From assembly GCA_002509225.1 (NCBI GenBank), contig DAHL01000040.1:1-21802 (forward strand): a stretch of 21,802 nt of DNA. Direction: 5' to 3'. The first letter of the stretch is position 1; each line of letters starts with the position of its first letter. The notes beneath the pieces were generated by a model that worked only from the letters and a program-made list of their open reading frames with translations, searched no databases and was not told the DNA's origin. Below, piece by piece: positions 1 through 8,376 of this stretch. A program made the translations under genes and the position numbers. Origin of the DNA: Euryarchaeota archaeon UBA102 (GTDB lineage Archaea > Thermoplasmatota > Poseidoniia > MGIII > CG-Epi1).

Positions 1-503
<503 letters not shown>

Positions 504-508
504 TTAGC

Positions 509-525
509 ACACTAATTTTTAGTGT
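509..525. repeat. Perfect 7-bp hairpin next to the 16S 5' end
   Basis: An inverted repeat ACACTAA-TTT-TTAGTGT lies six bases outside the mature 16S 5' end. On the transcribed minus strand it would form a stem-loop in the pre-rRNA leader. Its position suggests a role in processing or folding of the leader. This is inference from position and symmetry only. Confidence 0.55.
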
Positions 526-540
526 ATGGGAATATAAACT

Positions 541-558
541 CAAACTATATTTAGTTTG
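541..558. repeat. Second perfect 7-bp hairpin in the 16S leader
   Basis: An inverted repeat CAAACTA-TATT-TAGTTTG lies between the nearest TATA-like box (583-593) and the 16S gene. If transcription starts about 25 bp downstream of that box (near 562), this hairpin would form the very 5' end of the rRNA precursor, followed by the 509-525 hairpin. Function is inferred. Confidence 0.5.
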
Positions 559-582
559 GGAAAGAACTGCACTGATTTCACC

Positions 583-593
583 AAGTATATTTT
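583..593 (-). promoter_or_regulatory. Candidate proximal TATA box of the 16S rRNA gene
   Basis: On the minus strand this reads AAAATATACTT, a good archaeal TATA box. A start about 25 bp downstream would fall near 562, giving a leader of about 59 nt before mature 16S. The same element read on the plus strand would face the structured segment 603-763. Confidence 0.5.
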
Positions 594-602
594 GCAAACG
601 TC

Positions 603-763
603 AGATGGAAGCTACTAGAGTTATTCCCATCTCCATGCTGTTGGCAACAATGGAATGGTCTCATCATCACATCAGAGACGGGCCGAAAATTGCTGCCGGA
701 ATGGTGTTTGATAGACACCAAAGTCCCTTAATCCGAAGACCAAAGAACGTTCGCCATTTTCGG
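603..763. other. Structured non-coding segment between the giant gene and 16S (leader or unassigned ncRNA)
   Basis: This segment has no open frame worth calling but holds adjoining hairpins: AGATGG/CCATCT (603-608 with 627-632); CCAT..TGTT/AACA-ATGG (633-653); GTCTC/GAGAC (658-662 with 675-679); and a long element closed by CCGAAAAT/ATTTTCGG (683-690 with 756-763) that encloses TGGTGT/ACACCA (702-707 with 715-720). On the minus strand the third loop carries an exact box-C-like GUGAUGA, and CUGA occurs at 604-601, but no convincing D'/C' pair was found, so a C/D guide RNA is unproven. It could be part of a long 16S leader, a separate small RNA on either strand, or the 3' UTR of the giant gene. 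I recognise no RNase P or SRP RNA core motifs. Confidence 0.4.
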
Positions 764-767
764 GTGG

Positions 768-777
768 TGTATATAAG
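768..777 (-). promoter_or_regulatory. Candidate distal TATA box upstream of 16S
   Basis: The minus strand reads CTTATATACA, just beyond the stop codon of the giant gene. A start near 747 would give a transcript running through most of the structured segment towards 16S. If both this box and the one at 583-593 are used, the rRNA gene has tandem promoters. This is inferred from sequence alone. Confidence 0.4.
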
Positions 778-794
778 ATAGATGTTTAATCTAT
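778..794. repeat. Hairpin over the giant gene's stop codon
   Basis: The inverted repeat ATAGAT-GTTTA-ATCTAT overlaps the TAG stop (791-793) of the minus-strand giant gene. It could stabilise the mRNA 3' end. There is no long T-run after it on the minus strand, so it is not a textbook terminator. Confidence 0.3.
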
Positions 795-3700
795 GAATCC
801 AATCGTAATTGCGTTTGACAGCCTGGACAAGCTACCGTTATAGGTCTTGTAGGATCTGTAACTTTTAGTTGTGTTTGACACGTTGGACAAGCTACTGTTA
901 CGCCTGTAGGTGCCTCAGGAGTGAATGCTGGGCTACTTGGTGGAGCTATATCATCCATCATAGGTGGTGCTTGTTGTTGAAGTTCGTCTAAGCCGTCTCC
1001 ACCTTTATTCCTTCTAGACATGACAAATGCCCCTACTAGTCCTAATGCTAGTAAACCGACACCTGCTGCAGCGATGAGAGTGATATCTAAACTACCACCT
1101 TCATCAGGTATAACTAATGCAGTTACATCGATAGAAACTGAGCCGGAATTGTCTCCTTCAGAGAAATCCCCCTCTTCTGGGTAAATATTCTCTAATCTTA
1201 CTTCAAAATTGTACGCCCCTTTGTAACTCATAGGAACTGCCCATTCTACCGTATAGAATTCAGAAGAATCGTATCGTTCTATCTCAAATGTTCCATTACC
1301 TATTGAAGAGAATGACCCTTCGAGATACAGACCTATATCTCCGGAAGCGTCAGAATCGCCAGCTGAGTTTGAAAGCTCTACTGTGAATTGTATCGTGTCG
1401 CCTGCTCCTGGATTGTCGTCACTTACTTGAACTCCAGTAATGCGTACATCAGGAGGTCCTGCAATCTCTATAGTATAGCTGGTATCGACTACCTCTCCAA
1501 CTCCACTAATTACATTGCTACATTCCTGATCATCCTGTGGACTCAGATCACAGTGTTCATCGTTTTGACGATCTATATTCTTAGCTATTAACAGAATTGA
1601 CCAATCCGTATTCTCTCTGCCGTTAGAATCGATATCAAAATCGATGTCTAATGTTATAGTTTGGCCAGAATCTATCTCCTGATTAGAGAAGAATGTTGAA
1701 CCGTCTGGATAGATAAATCCATCACAATCATCCTTGCCGTCCGCTCCTGCTGGATAACAGAGCATTACTTCGAAATCAGTAATAACATCGAAAGACCCTG
1801 TGTTCTGAATAAATATCTGTCCATTTACGGAAGTACCATCGGTAACGTATGTAGTCATCACATTATTATTAAACAAATCTGTCCAAACTACATTGATCAC
1901 TTCGAAATCTGGTAAATATTTCACAACTACATCTAGTGGTTGATTGAGGTAAACTGTACCGTTTTCACTATCTACAATACGTAACCATAAACTTTCTACA
2001 TTTGGATTGACTGTCCAAGAATCGGCATCTTCATAATCAGCATCCCGTGGAATTGATATATCTTCGCAATTATCCAATACGGAATTGCCATTTCCACCTG
2101 AATTTTCATAAACGCAAACATCGACATTTGCATTTCTAGTTCCTATGTTAGTTACATCTACCTCGACATCTACATTTTCACCCTCGATAGCCACGCCATC
2201 GAGACCGAATTCATCCACATCAAAGATAGGATAGCTCTTGAGAATTTCAACAGGTATCTTAATCATATCACAGTCATCCCCAGCAGATACCTCATCATTA
2301 TCTGAATCTGCCAAAGCTTCTGCGTCTTCATTCATACAGTCACCACTATCTTCACTTATATCAGTTGGAGAAGAATCGCCAATCTCAATAATTAAATCGA
2401 ATTCCCCTTCCGGCATATCAGACCAATAAACAGTGAATGTTGTTTCGCCTGGATTGCCATCTGAATCCCTAGCTGGAACTGTGACATTCTTCTCAGTGAT
2501 TGAGATTACAGCATCATTCTCTTCATACCATACTTGAACATTGGTGGATGCGTCTCCAGTTTCTGAGTTTTCTATCGTAACAGAGATTCCCAAGTCGTTC
2601 GCTTCATAGAGTGGATAAGTATCTAATTCAATATGCGAGAATTTCAAATCTGCATCGACTGTTTCAATTTCTAAGCCATTTACAATCAAAATTCCACTGT
2701 ATGCTTGGAAAACTAAAGGAACATTTGCTGGATCGTCTTCAGAATTTTGAGAGTTTAGTTTATCTGATAAACTGTTATTTACAGTCAACTCTGCTTCATA
2801 TGTAATCTTTAAGTTCGAAAATAGTAAACTACCGCCGAATTGAGAAACGTCAGCTACAAAACTTACAAGAACCATTGGAGTTCCATAGTCATCTTCTACA
2901 GCAGTACCTTCCATAATCGCCTGTTCTAAAGCCTGTTCAAACTCAGTACCTTCGAGTGTTTGAGTTTCGCTATATTCGCCGAATTCTTGCCAAACTTCGA
3001 TACCGCCGACCCGTAGTTTTGGATCATTTGGATAGCCTGAACCATCAGCTAAACGAGACATCACATTGAAATGAAGTGTGCCGTCATCCTCTTCTACTAT
3101 TTCTGCCCAAGCGACTACTAGACTTTCGGAATAAGTTAGACCTGCAAAGGATAGTTCTGCAAGAGTGTTTGAATCAGAAACCAAAAGAGGGTCGCTCCAA
3201 TCAGAGCCGTCTGTTGAAAATATATAATAATATTCTGAAAAAGACCCTGCAGCGTAATCATAATAGTTGAATGTAGCATAAGACACTCCGTTTTCATTAA
3301 TCATGAATGGGTTGTGAATATAATCACCATCTAAATTACCACTAACTGTGACTACAGAATCCCAACGATCACCTAAATTAGAAGAAGATCTGTAATATAG
3401 TTCATATAGATATGTACTTTCATCTACTTCGACTTGAAGAACATGGATATTTTGACCATCTAATGTAGCAATAGGTGGTGTGTAGATATGGAAAGTATTT
3501 CCCCCATCTGGAGTATTATGTGGAACTTCTTTTACACCTGACCAATCATCACCATTTTCAGAAATGATTAGTTGTGTAGTACCGCTGTCAATAAACCCAG
3601 CATCTACGATTACCTCTAACCATCCTACAAGAGTGTTAGAATTATCAGTATCAAGTATAGTAGACCAGAGAATAGATCCTGTCATTGTAGTGACGTCCAT

Positions 3701-6130
3701 TGAACGATCTGCTACAACATCATAACCGGCGATTGTACCTCCTAGAGATGAAGAAGTGTATCGAATTTCTGAATCGTAAGTTCCTGCGTTGATATATCTC
3801 CATACCCAATGAACTGTATTATCAGAGATTGAAACCTTAACGCTATCTACACAACAACCGAGACTTGAATCTGGTGCGGTATCTAGCTCGATAACATCAC
3901 TCCAACTATCTGGGGCTCCATAATCATCTGAATATTTCGTAAGAATTTTTGCTACATAATAAGAACCGTCTGCAGTTGTATCTCTACCCATCTCCATCCA
4001 AGCTGCGTAGACATATCCATTACCACTAGCTGCAATAGTTGGAACCATAGAGTCACCAAATGCATCAACTAAGTAAACGGAACCATCCATATCACGGTTT
4101 GAAACTGTTTGAAAATCTTCCCAATCTTCACCGTTTGAAGATCTAGCGAATAAAATATCACCATCATCTAAATGTGCATCATTGCCGTTTCCTTCAGAAG
4201 AAGGACCCATCAAATCACCACTATCGTAGTAAACCATGTAAGTGTATTCTGAATCTGAAGCTACAGATACTGAACTGGATTCGCCGTGATAGAAATTATC
4301 AGAAACTAACGGTAAGCCTTCATCCCATGAACTACCATCCCATGCCTGTGAAGGTTGGCTGCTGCGTTTGAAATAATAATCTTGATCAGTTCCAGTCCAT
4401 ACCCAATCTTCATTGGTCTCTTTCTGTTCTCGATCCATCCAGCCTGCCCAGATGAAATCCTGATTATCAATATCTAGAACGACATCACGTCGACCACGAC
4501 TTTCGGTGCCATCATCAACTGTTGAAGATGCAGTGAAACTAACACTAGTAGAGCCTCCAAAACTGGAGATAGTGCCTGTGCTGAGTACAATACTATCTGT
4601 ATCATCCCCAAGTTCACTCCATGCCACATATAGATTATCGTCACCATCCCAAACTATACTTGGCCATACTGGAGTCATATCGGCAGTTGAAGTTGCGAGA
4701 ACATCTTCATCGCCTCCTGAAGTAGTACTGCAACCGTTTTGAGATTCACAGTAGTGATAAACTACATCTATAGTAGATTCGGAAAATTCAGTCCATACTG
4801 CATGTAATCCTCCATCATCATCTATCGTTATCATAGGAATATCTGTATCACCATCTGAACCGGTTGAAACTAAAACTGGCGTACTCCATCCTTCGCCTTC
4901 ACAATCATTGGAACAAGAGGTCCAGACTGTATCACCAGAACCGTCCGTAGTGTCTCCAGCGATTGTTGTTGAATTATCTACCCAAACAATATGGATTTCG
5001 TCACTAGTAGATGCTATGTCTGGTAATACCTTGTAAGCATCGGCATTTTCAGCCTCGGAAACGACAGTGGGAGTATTCCAGTTCACACCACCGTCATTCG
5101 AAGCGCGATACATGATTTTACTTATGTTCGTATCACTATCTATACCTCTCCAAGTTACGTGAACATCTGTACCAGTAGAAAATGTTTGAACGGCCATAGC
5201 AGGCATAAGATATCCGCCATCTCCATCTTCTTTAATGTCTACAGGAGTAGTCCAACTATCTCCGCCGAGTGATGAAGTGAAATGTATTTGAAAATCTAAT
5301 TCTCCTGCAGAATTTGTGACCCCTGCACCCCATAGAGCGTAAATGTTCTGTCCGGAAACTGCTATTTGTGGAGTAGTGTCGATATAATCATCAGCAGCAG
5401 CACTTGAGAGTTGTATGATATTACTCCAATCATTACCATCCCAATTACTGTAAAAGACATCCTGTGCAAAATTATCCTCTGAATTCAAATCTCCATTATC
5501 TAGCCAAATAGCATGTATATTGCCTGAATCATCAATTACAAAGTTACTACCGCTAGTCATGTCATCATTTCGATCGTGACCTGAAACTGACCCTCCGTTG
5601 CTATCTTCAGACGCGTGAATGGGATCTTCGAAATTATCAGGTGGTGAAGACAATCCTGTGATATCCATGCTTGCACTAGTAATAGAGCAGCCATCGGTTG
5701 AAGGCATACTTCCACAAATATCAGCTGGAAGTAATATATCAAAAACTCCTACAGTATCGTCATCAAAATTCACAGAAATTGAGCTTTCTCCACCACTAAA
5801 TGTGGTCTGTTGACCTAGAGCACCGTAACCATCGCCAACGTTAGAGCCGTAAGCCCATAATTTACTAGTTCCTGCAGTAACTTTGATACCGTCTGGATAA
5901 TTACCTTCATCATCAGGAGATCCTCTGATTTTGAAACTAGCATCTAGAACTTCAACATTTGGATATTCCAAACTTACAGAATCATCAGAATCTGATTCTT
6001 CAAAAACTAATGTAACTTCTTCCTTCGCAATTCCATCTTGTTGGAATTCTGTTACAGTTTCAGCGGTAGCTGCTAAATTGAAAAGCAGTACCAACACTAA
6101 GGCAAATGATTTTGCACGTATAGCTAACAT
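791..6130 (-). CDS. Giant secreted, membrane-anchored Asp-box/CARDB-like surface protein with tandem CPxC tail
   Basis: The product is 1779 residues. It has a signal peptide (about 1-23, MLAIRAKSF then a hydrophobic run ending AATA), then a beta-rich region (about 55-155). About 190-1010 holds at least a dozen repeats of the form 'IHxxWxD' alternating with Asp boxes such as SNDGGVNW and STDGSDW, as in sialidase-type beta-propellers. A domain at about 1035-1150 resembles the N-terminal one (both have YPxxxxLxVxG...W). Four CARDB/Ig-like domains follow, from about 1170, 1300, 1410 and 1560. One membrane helix lies at about 1684-1704, then SRRNK and a Pro-rich cytoplasmic stretch ending in two CPTC/CPGC motifs (Cys 1748, 1751, 1768, 1771). 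The start chosen is the ATG at 6130 because AAGGGTG lies six bases upstream; a GTG at 6139 is possible. It is probably a cell-surface binding or adhesion protein. No sialidase catalytic FRIP motif was seen, so enzymatic activity is not claimed. Substrate unknown. Confidence 0.9.
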   Translation of the reverse strand: MLAIRAKSFALVLVLLFNLAATAETVTEFQQDGIAKEEVTLVFEESDSDDSVSLEYPNVEVLDASFKIRGSPDDEGNYPDGIKVTAGTSKLWAYGSNVGDGYGALGQQTTFSGGESSISVNFDDDTVGVFDILLPADICGSMPSTDGCSITSASMDITGLSSPPDNFEDPIHASEDSNGGSVSGHDRNDDMTSGSNFVIDDSGNIHAIWLDNGDLNSEDNFAQDVFYSNWDGNDWSNIIQLSSAAADDYIDTTPQIAVSGQNIYALWGAGVTNSAGELDFQIHFTSSLGGDSWTTPVDIKEDGDGGYLMPAMAVQTFSTGTDVHVTWRGIDSDTNISKIMYRASNDGGVNWNTPTVVSEAENADAYKVLPDIASTSDEIHIVWVDNSTTIAGDTTDGSGDTVWTSCSNDCEGEGWSTPVLVSTGSDGDTDIPMITIDDDGGLHAVWTEFSESTIDVVYHYCESQNGCSTTSGGDEDVLATSTADMTPVWPSIVWDGDDNLYVAWSELGDDTDSIVLSTGTISSFGGSTSVSFTASSTVDDGTESRGRRDVVLDIDNQDFIWAGWMDREQKETNEDWVWTGTDQDYYFKRSSQPSQAWDGSSWDEGLPLVSDNFYHGESSSVSVASDSEYTYMVYYDSGDLMGPSSEGNGNDAHLDDGDILFARSSNGEDWEDFQTVSNRDMDGSVYLVDAFGDSMVPTIAASGNGYVYAAWMEMGRDTTADGSYYVAKILTKYSDDYGAPDSWSDVIELDTAPDSSLGCCVDSVKVSISDNTVHWVWRYINAGTYDSEIRYTSSSLGGTIAGYDVVADRSMDVTTMTGSILWSTILDTDNSNTLVGWLEVIVDAGFIDSGTTQLIISENGDDWSGVKEVPHNTPDGGNTFHIYTPPIATLDGQNIHVLQVEVDESTYLYELYYRSSSNLGDRWDSVVTVSGNLDGDYIHNPFMINENGVSYATFNYYDYAAGSFSEYYYIFSTDGSDWSDPLLVSDSNTLAELSFAGLTYSESLVVAWAEIVEEDDGTLHFNVMSRLADGSGYPNDPKLRVGGIEVWQEFGEYSETQTLEGTEFEQALEQAIMEGTAVEDDYGTPMVLVSFVADVSQFGGSLLFSNLKITYEAELTVNNSLSDKLNSQNSEDDPANVPLVFQAYSGILIVNGLEIETVDADLKFSHIELDTYPLYEANDLGISVTIENSETGDASTNVQVWYEENDAVISITEKNVTVPARDSDGNPGETTFTVYWSDMPEGEFDLIIEIGDSSPTDISEDSGDCMNEDAEALADSDNDEVSAGDDCDMIKIPVEILKSYPIFDVDEFGLDGVAIEGENVDVEVDVTNIGTRNANVDVCVYENSGGNGNSVLDNCEDISIPRDADYEDADSWTVNPNVESLWLRIVDSENGTVYLNQPLDVVVKYLPDFEVINVVWTDLFNNNVMTTYVTDGTSVNGQIFIQNTGSFDVITDFEVMLCYPAGADGKDDCDGFIYPDGSTFFSNQEIDSGQTITLDIDFDIDSNGRENTDWSILLIAKNIDRQNDEHCDLSPQDDQECSNVISGVGEVVDTSYTIEIAGPPDVRITGVQVSDDNPGAGDTIQFTVELSNSAGDSDASGDIGLYLEGSFSSIGNGTFEIERYDSSEFYTVEWAVPMSYKGAYNFEVRLENIYPEEGDFSEGDNSGSVSIDVTALVIPDEGGSLDITLIAAAGVGLLALGLVGAFVMSRRNKGGDGLDELQQQAPPMMDDIAPPSSPAFTPEAPTGVTVACPTCQTQLKVTDPTRPITVACPGCQTQLRLDS
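811..900 (-). repeat. Direct duplication encoding the two CPxC motifs
   Basis: Two 30-bp units, 811-840 and 871-900, are exactly 60 bp apart and match at 25 of 30 positions. They encode the paired motifs VACPTCQTQL and VACPGCQTQL at the C-terminus of the giant surface protein. The DNA-level similarity suggests tandem duplication or strong constraint on a two-knuckle, zinc-ribbon-like element. Confidence 0.8.
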
Positions 6131-6165
6131 ATTAAGCACCCTTGAGCTTTTGGTTATTTACGGGG

Positions 6166-6175
6166 CAATATAAAA
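6166..6175 (-). promoter_or_regulatory. TATA box of the giant surface-protein gene
   Basis: The minus strand reads TTTTATATTG. A start about 25 bp downstream, near 6145, leaves a short leader that carries the ribosome-binding sequence AAGGGTG (6143-6137) ahead of the ATG at 6130. This supports ATG 6130 over GTG 6139. Confidence 0.6.
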
Positions 6176-6217
6176 CCAATTTTCAAAGATATGTTTCGAA
6201 TATTACGGAAAAAAATT

Positions 6218-6227
6218 AATAAATATA
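6218..6227 (+). promoter_or_regulatory. TATA box of alaX; predicts a leaderless mRNA
   Basis: AATAAATATA is centred about 25 bp before the ATG at 6247, so transcription should begin at or within a base or two of the start codon. No Shine-Dalgarno sequence is needed. This decides ATG 6247 over the TTG at 6238. Confidence 0.6.
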
Positions 6228-6246
6228 GAGTATTACATTGAGAACT

Positions 6247-6957
6247 ATGACTGAACAGATGCATATGAAAACTCATGAAGGGACCTATTTGCGAGAATTT
6301 CAAGCAAAAGTGGAAGCTACTTTTCCAGGCATTGTAGAATTAGACCGGACTGCATTTTATCCACTAGGCGGCGGTCAACCGAGCGATAAGGGAGAATTGA
6401 AGTGGAATGATGGCAGTGTTGAAGTTAATGATGTGAGAAAGAAGAATCGGATAAGACATATGGTTGAAGGTGAATTACCGGAAGTCGGTGAAAGTGTAGA
6501 AGGAACTATTGATTGGACTCGTAGATATGCACATATGAAAATGCATACCGCGCAACATGTAGTATCTGCAGTTGTTGATAATCTACATGGAGCTAGAACT
6601 GTTGGCAATCAGATAGGGAATAATAAATCAAGAATAGACTTCGATCCCTTGCATCTAAACGATTCTGAAATATCGGAACTAGAAGCAGAGATTAGTAACG
6701 AAATGAAAAAGGATCATCAGATAACTATAACTGAAGCTGAAAGAGAAGACTTAGAAGAGAACCCATTAGTCAGAGTGAATATGAACCTTTTACCACCAAG
6801 TGTGAAAACTCTTAGAGTTATAACGATTGGTAATTTAGACATCTGTCCTTGCGCTGGAACTCATGTAAAAAGTACTAAAGAGATTGGAGAAGTGCGATTC
6901 AAAAATAGAGAGAATAAAGGTAAAGGAAAACAACGTTTAGCCTATGAATTGATATAG
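6247..6957 (+). CDS. alaX: AlaX-type alanyl-tRNA editing protein
   Basis: This is a free-standing trans-editing hydrolase that removes wrongly attached amino acids (typically serine) from tRNA-Ala, backing up alanyl-tRNA synthetase in the cytoplasm. It is 236 residues, the size of the medium AlaX class. An N-terminal beta-barrel portion has the family signature GGGQPSD (about 41-47). The editing domain carries the zinc ligands of the HxxxH...CxxxH pattern: His100 and His104 (HTAQH), then Cys202 and His206 (CAGTH). A basic end (ENKGKGKQR) precedes the stop. The ATG at 6247 is chosen from the TATA box at 6218-6227. It is followed after 36 bp by srp54, which has its own promoter, so the two need not be one transcript. 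Discrimination against a threonyl-tRNA editing role rests on overall similarity to AlaX. Confidence 0.9.
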   Translation: MTEQMHMKTHEGTYLREFQAKVEATFPGIVELDRTAFYPLGGGQPSDKGELKWNDGSVEVNDVRKKNRIRHMVEGELPEVGESVEGTIDWTRRYAHMKMHTAQHVVSAVVDNLHGARTVGNQIGNNKSRIDFDPLHLNDSEISELEAEISNEMKKDHQITITEAEREDLEENPLVRVNMNLLPPSVKTLRVITIGNLDICPCAGTHVKSTKEIGEVRFKNRENKGKGKQRLAYELI

Positions 6958-6962
6958 GATAA

Positions 6963-6971
6963 GGTTTATTT
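6963..6971 (+). promoter_or_regulatory. TATA box of srp54
   Basis: GGTTTATTT begins six bases after the alaX stop; its TTTATT core is centred about 26 bp before the srp54 ATG at 6994. The spacing predicts a leaderless srp54 transcript, independent of alaX. Confidence 0.5.
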
Positions 6972-6993
6972 CCTCAGTCCAGAGATAAGAAAC

Positions 6994-8331
6994 ATGGTTC
7001 TAGAAAGTTTAGGAGAGGCATTGCGTAATTCTTTACGTAAAATAGCCGGTGCATCACACATATCTCCTAAATTGATTAAGGAGTTAGTAAAGGATATTCA
7101 AAGAGCCTTATTACAAGCAGATGTAAATGTAAAATTGGCACTAGAATTAAGCAAAGAGATTGAACGTAGAGCCCTTGAAGATAAACCGCCTGCAGGGATG
7201 ACGGGGCGAGAGCATGTAGTAAGAATAGTACATCAAGAGCTTGTAAAATCATTAGGAACTCCTAGAGCTTTGAATCTTAAATCTCAAAAAATAATGCTTG
7301 TAGGATTATACGGACAAGGAAAAACAACGACGTGTGGAAAATTGGCTAAATATTTTCAAAGAAAGGGGATGTCTGTGGGTTTGATAGCTGCAGATGTACA
7401 CCGTCCAGCAGCTTTCGATCAATTATCGCAACTGGGGGAAAAATTGAATGTTCCAGTATATGGTGAAAAGAAATCTAAAAACGCACCTGAATTAGTTAAG
7501 AATGGTATGAAAGAATTGGCTGAACGTGAAATTCTAATAATAGATACAGCAGGTAGGCACTCTTTAGATGATGAATTGATATCTGAAATGAAGGATCTTT
7601 CAAAAGTTGTTAAACCTAATGAAACGATGTTAGTATTGGATGCTGCTGTAGGACAGCAAGCGGGACCTCAGGCATCTGCATTTCACGAAGCAGTGGGCGT
7701 TACAGGAGTAATACTTACGAAATTAGATGGAACTGCAAAAGGTGGTGGTGCGATATCTGCAGTAGCTGTGACTGATGCGCCAATAATGTTAGTTGGAACA
7801 GGTGAAGGGCCTGATGATTTGGAAGTATTGGATGCAGATAGATTCATCGGTAGACTTTTGGGAATGGGAGATTTACAATCATTATTAGAAAGAGCAGAAG
7901 AAGTGATTGAAGCAGACAAAGCAGAAGATACCGCGAAAAGAATGATGTCCGGTAAATTTAATTTAATAGACCTAAGAGAACAGATGGAAGCGATAACTAA
8001 AATGGGGCCACTAGGGAAAGTAATGGAAATGATACCTGGTATGTCGAGTATGACAAAAGGTGCAAATATAGAAGAGACTCAAAAGAAATTAGAAACATAC
8101 AAGGTAATGATGAATTCAATGACAAATTATGAATTAGAAAATCCCAAAGAGATAAAAAAATCTAGAATAGAAAGGATATCGAAAGGTTCGGGAGTGGATC
8201 CGTTGGAGATTAAATCTCTATTGAAATATTACAATCAAATGAAGAAAATGATGGGTTCAATGGGTGGTAATAGGAGAATGCAACAGAAACTAATGAGGCA
8301 ATTTGAAAGTGGAGATATGAAATTGCAATGA
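6994..8331 (+). CDS. srp54: Signal recognition particle GTPase SRP54
   Basis: This is the GTPase subunit of the signal recognition particle. It binds signal sequences on the ribosome, assembles on SRP RNA and delivers nascent chains to FtsY at the membrane. It is 445 residues, normal for archaea. The N domain is about 1-95. The G domain shows GLYGQGKTTT (104-113), DVHRPAA (134-140), DTAGR (184-188) and TKLDGTAKGGG (242-252). The methionine-rich M domain is about 305-445 and includes the MxxMGxxxxMxxMxPGM-like stretch and a basic RNA-binding segment. It should be essential here because the neighbourhood encodes several large signal-peptide proteins. The ATG at 6994 fits both the family N-terminus and the TATA spacing. 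Nothing is missing or unusual. Confidence 0.98.
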   Translation: MVLESLGEALRNSLRKIAGASHISPKLIKELVKDIQRALLQADVNVKLALELSKEIERRALEDKPPAGMTGREHVVRIVHQELVKSLGTPRALNLKSQKIMLVGLYGQGKTTTCGKLAKYFQRKGMSVGLIAADVHRPAAFDQLSQLGEKLNVPVYGEKKSKNAPELVKNGMKELAEREILIIDTAGRHSLDDELISEMKDLSKVVKPNETMLVLDAAVGQQAGPQASAFHEAVGVTGVILTKLDGTAKGGGAISAVAVTDAPIMLVGTGEGPDDLEVLDADRFIGRLLGMGDLQSLLERAEEVIEADKAEDTAKRMMSGKFNLIDLREQMEAITKMGPLGKVMEMIPGMSSMTKGANIEETQKKLETYKVMMNSMTNYELENPKEIKKSRIERISKGSGVDPLEIKSLLKYYNQMKKMMGSMGGNRRMQQKLMRQFESGDMKLQ

Positions 8332-8376
8332 GTAAAAAACATTCAAAATCCCCCTCCTTCAATATAGTGTGAGACT

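Noticed and set aside
661..667. A C/D box guide RNA in the 16S leader region (GUGAUGA with CUGA at 604-601)
   Set aside because: The boxes are about 56 nt apart with no recognisable D'/C' pair and no visible target match in the 16S portion present, so it is kept only as a remark.
791..6130. Calling the giant protein an active sialidase because of its Asp boxes
   Set aside because: Asp boxes occur in many non-enzymatic propellers, and I could not find the FRIP motif or the catalytic arginine triad.
1388..6173. Several plus-strand open frames of 60-80 codons opposite the giant gene, and similar ones opposite purD, nnr and srp54
   Set aside because: They are antisense to strong coding sequences, have no conserved motifs or promoters, and show low-complexity Ser/Thr/Pro translations typical of shadow frames.
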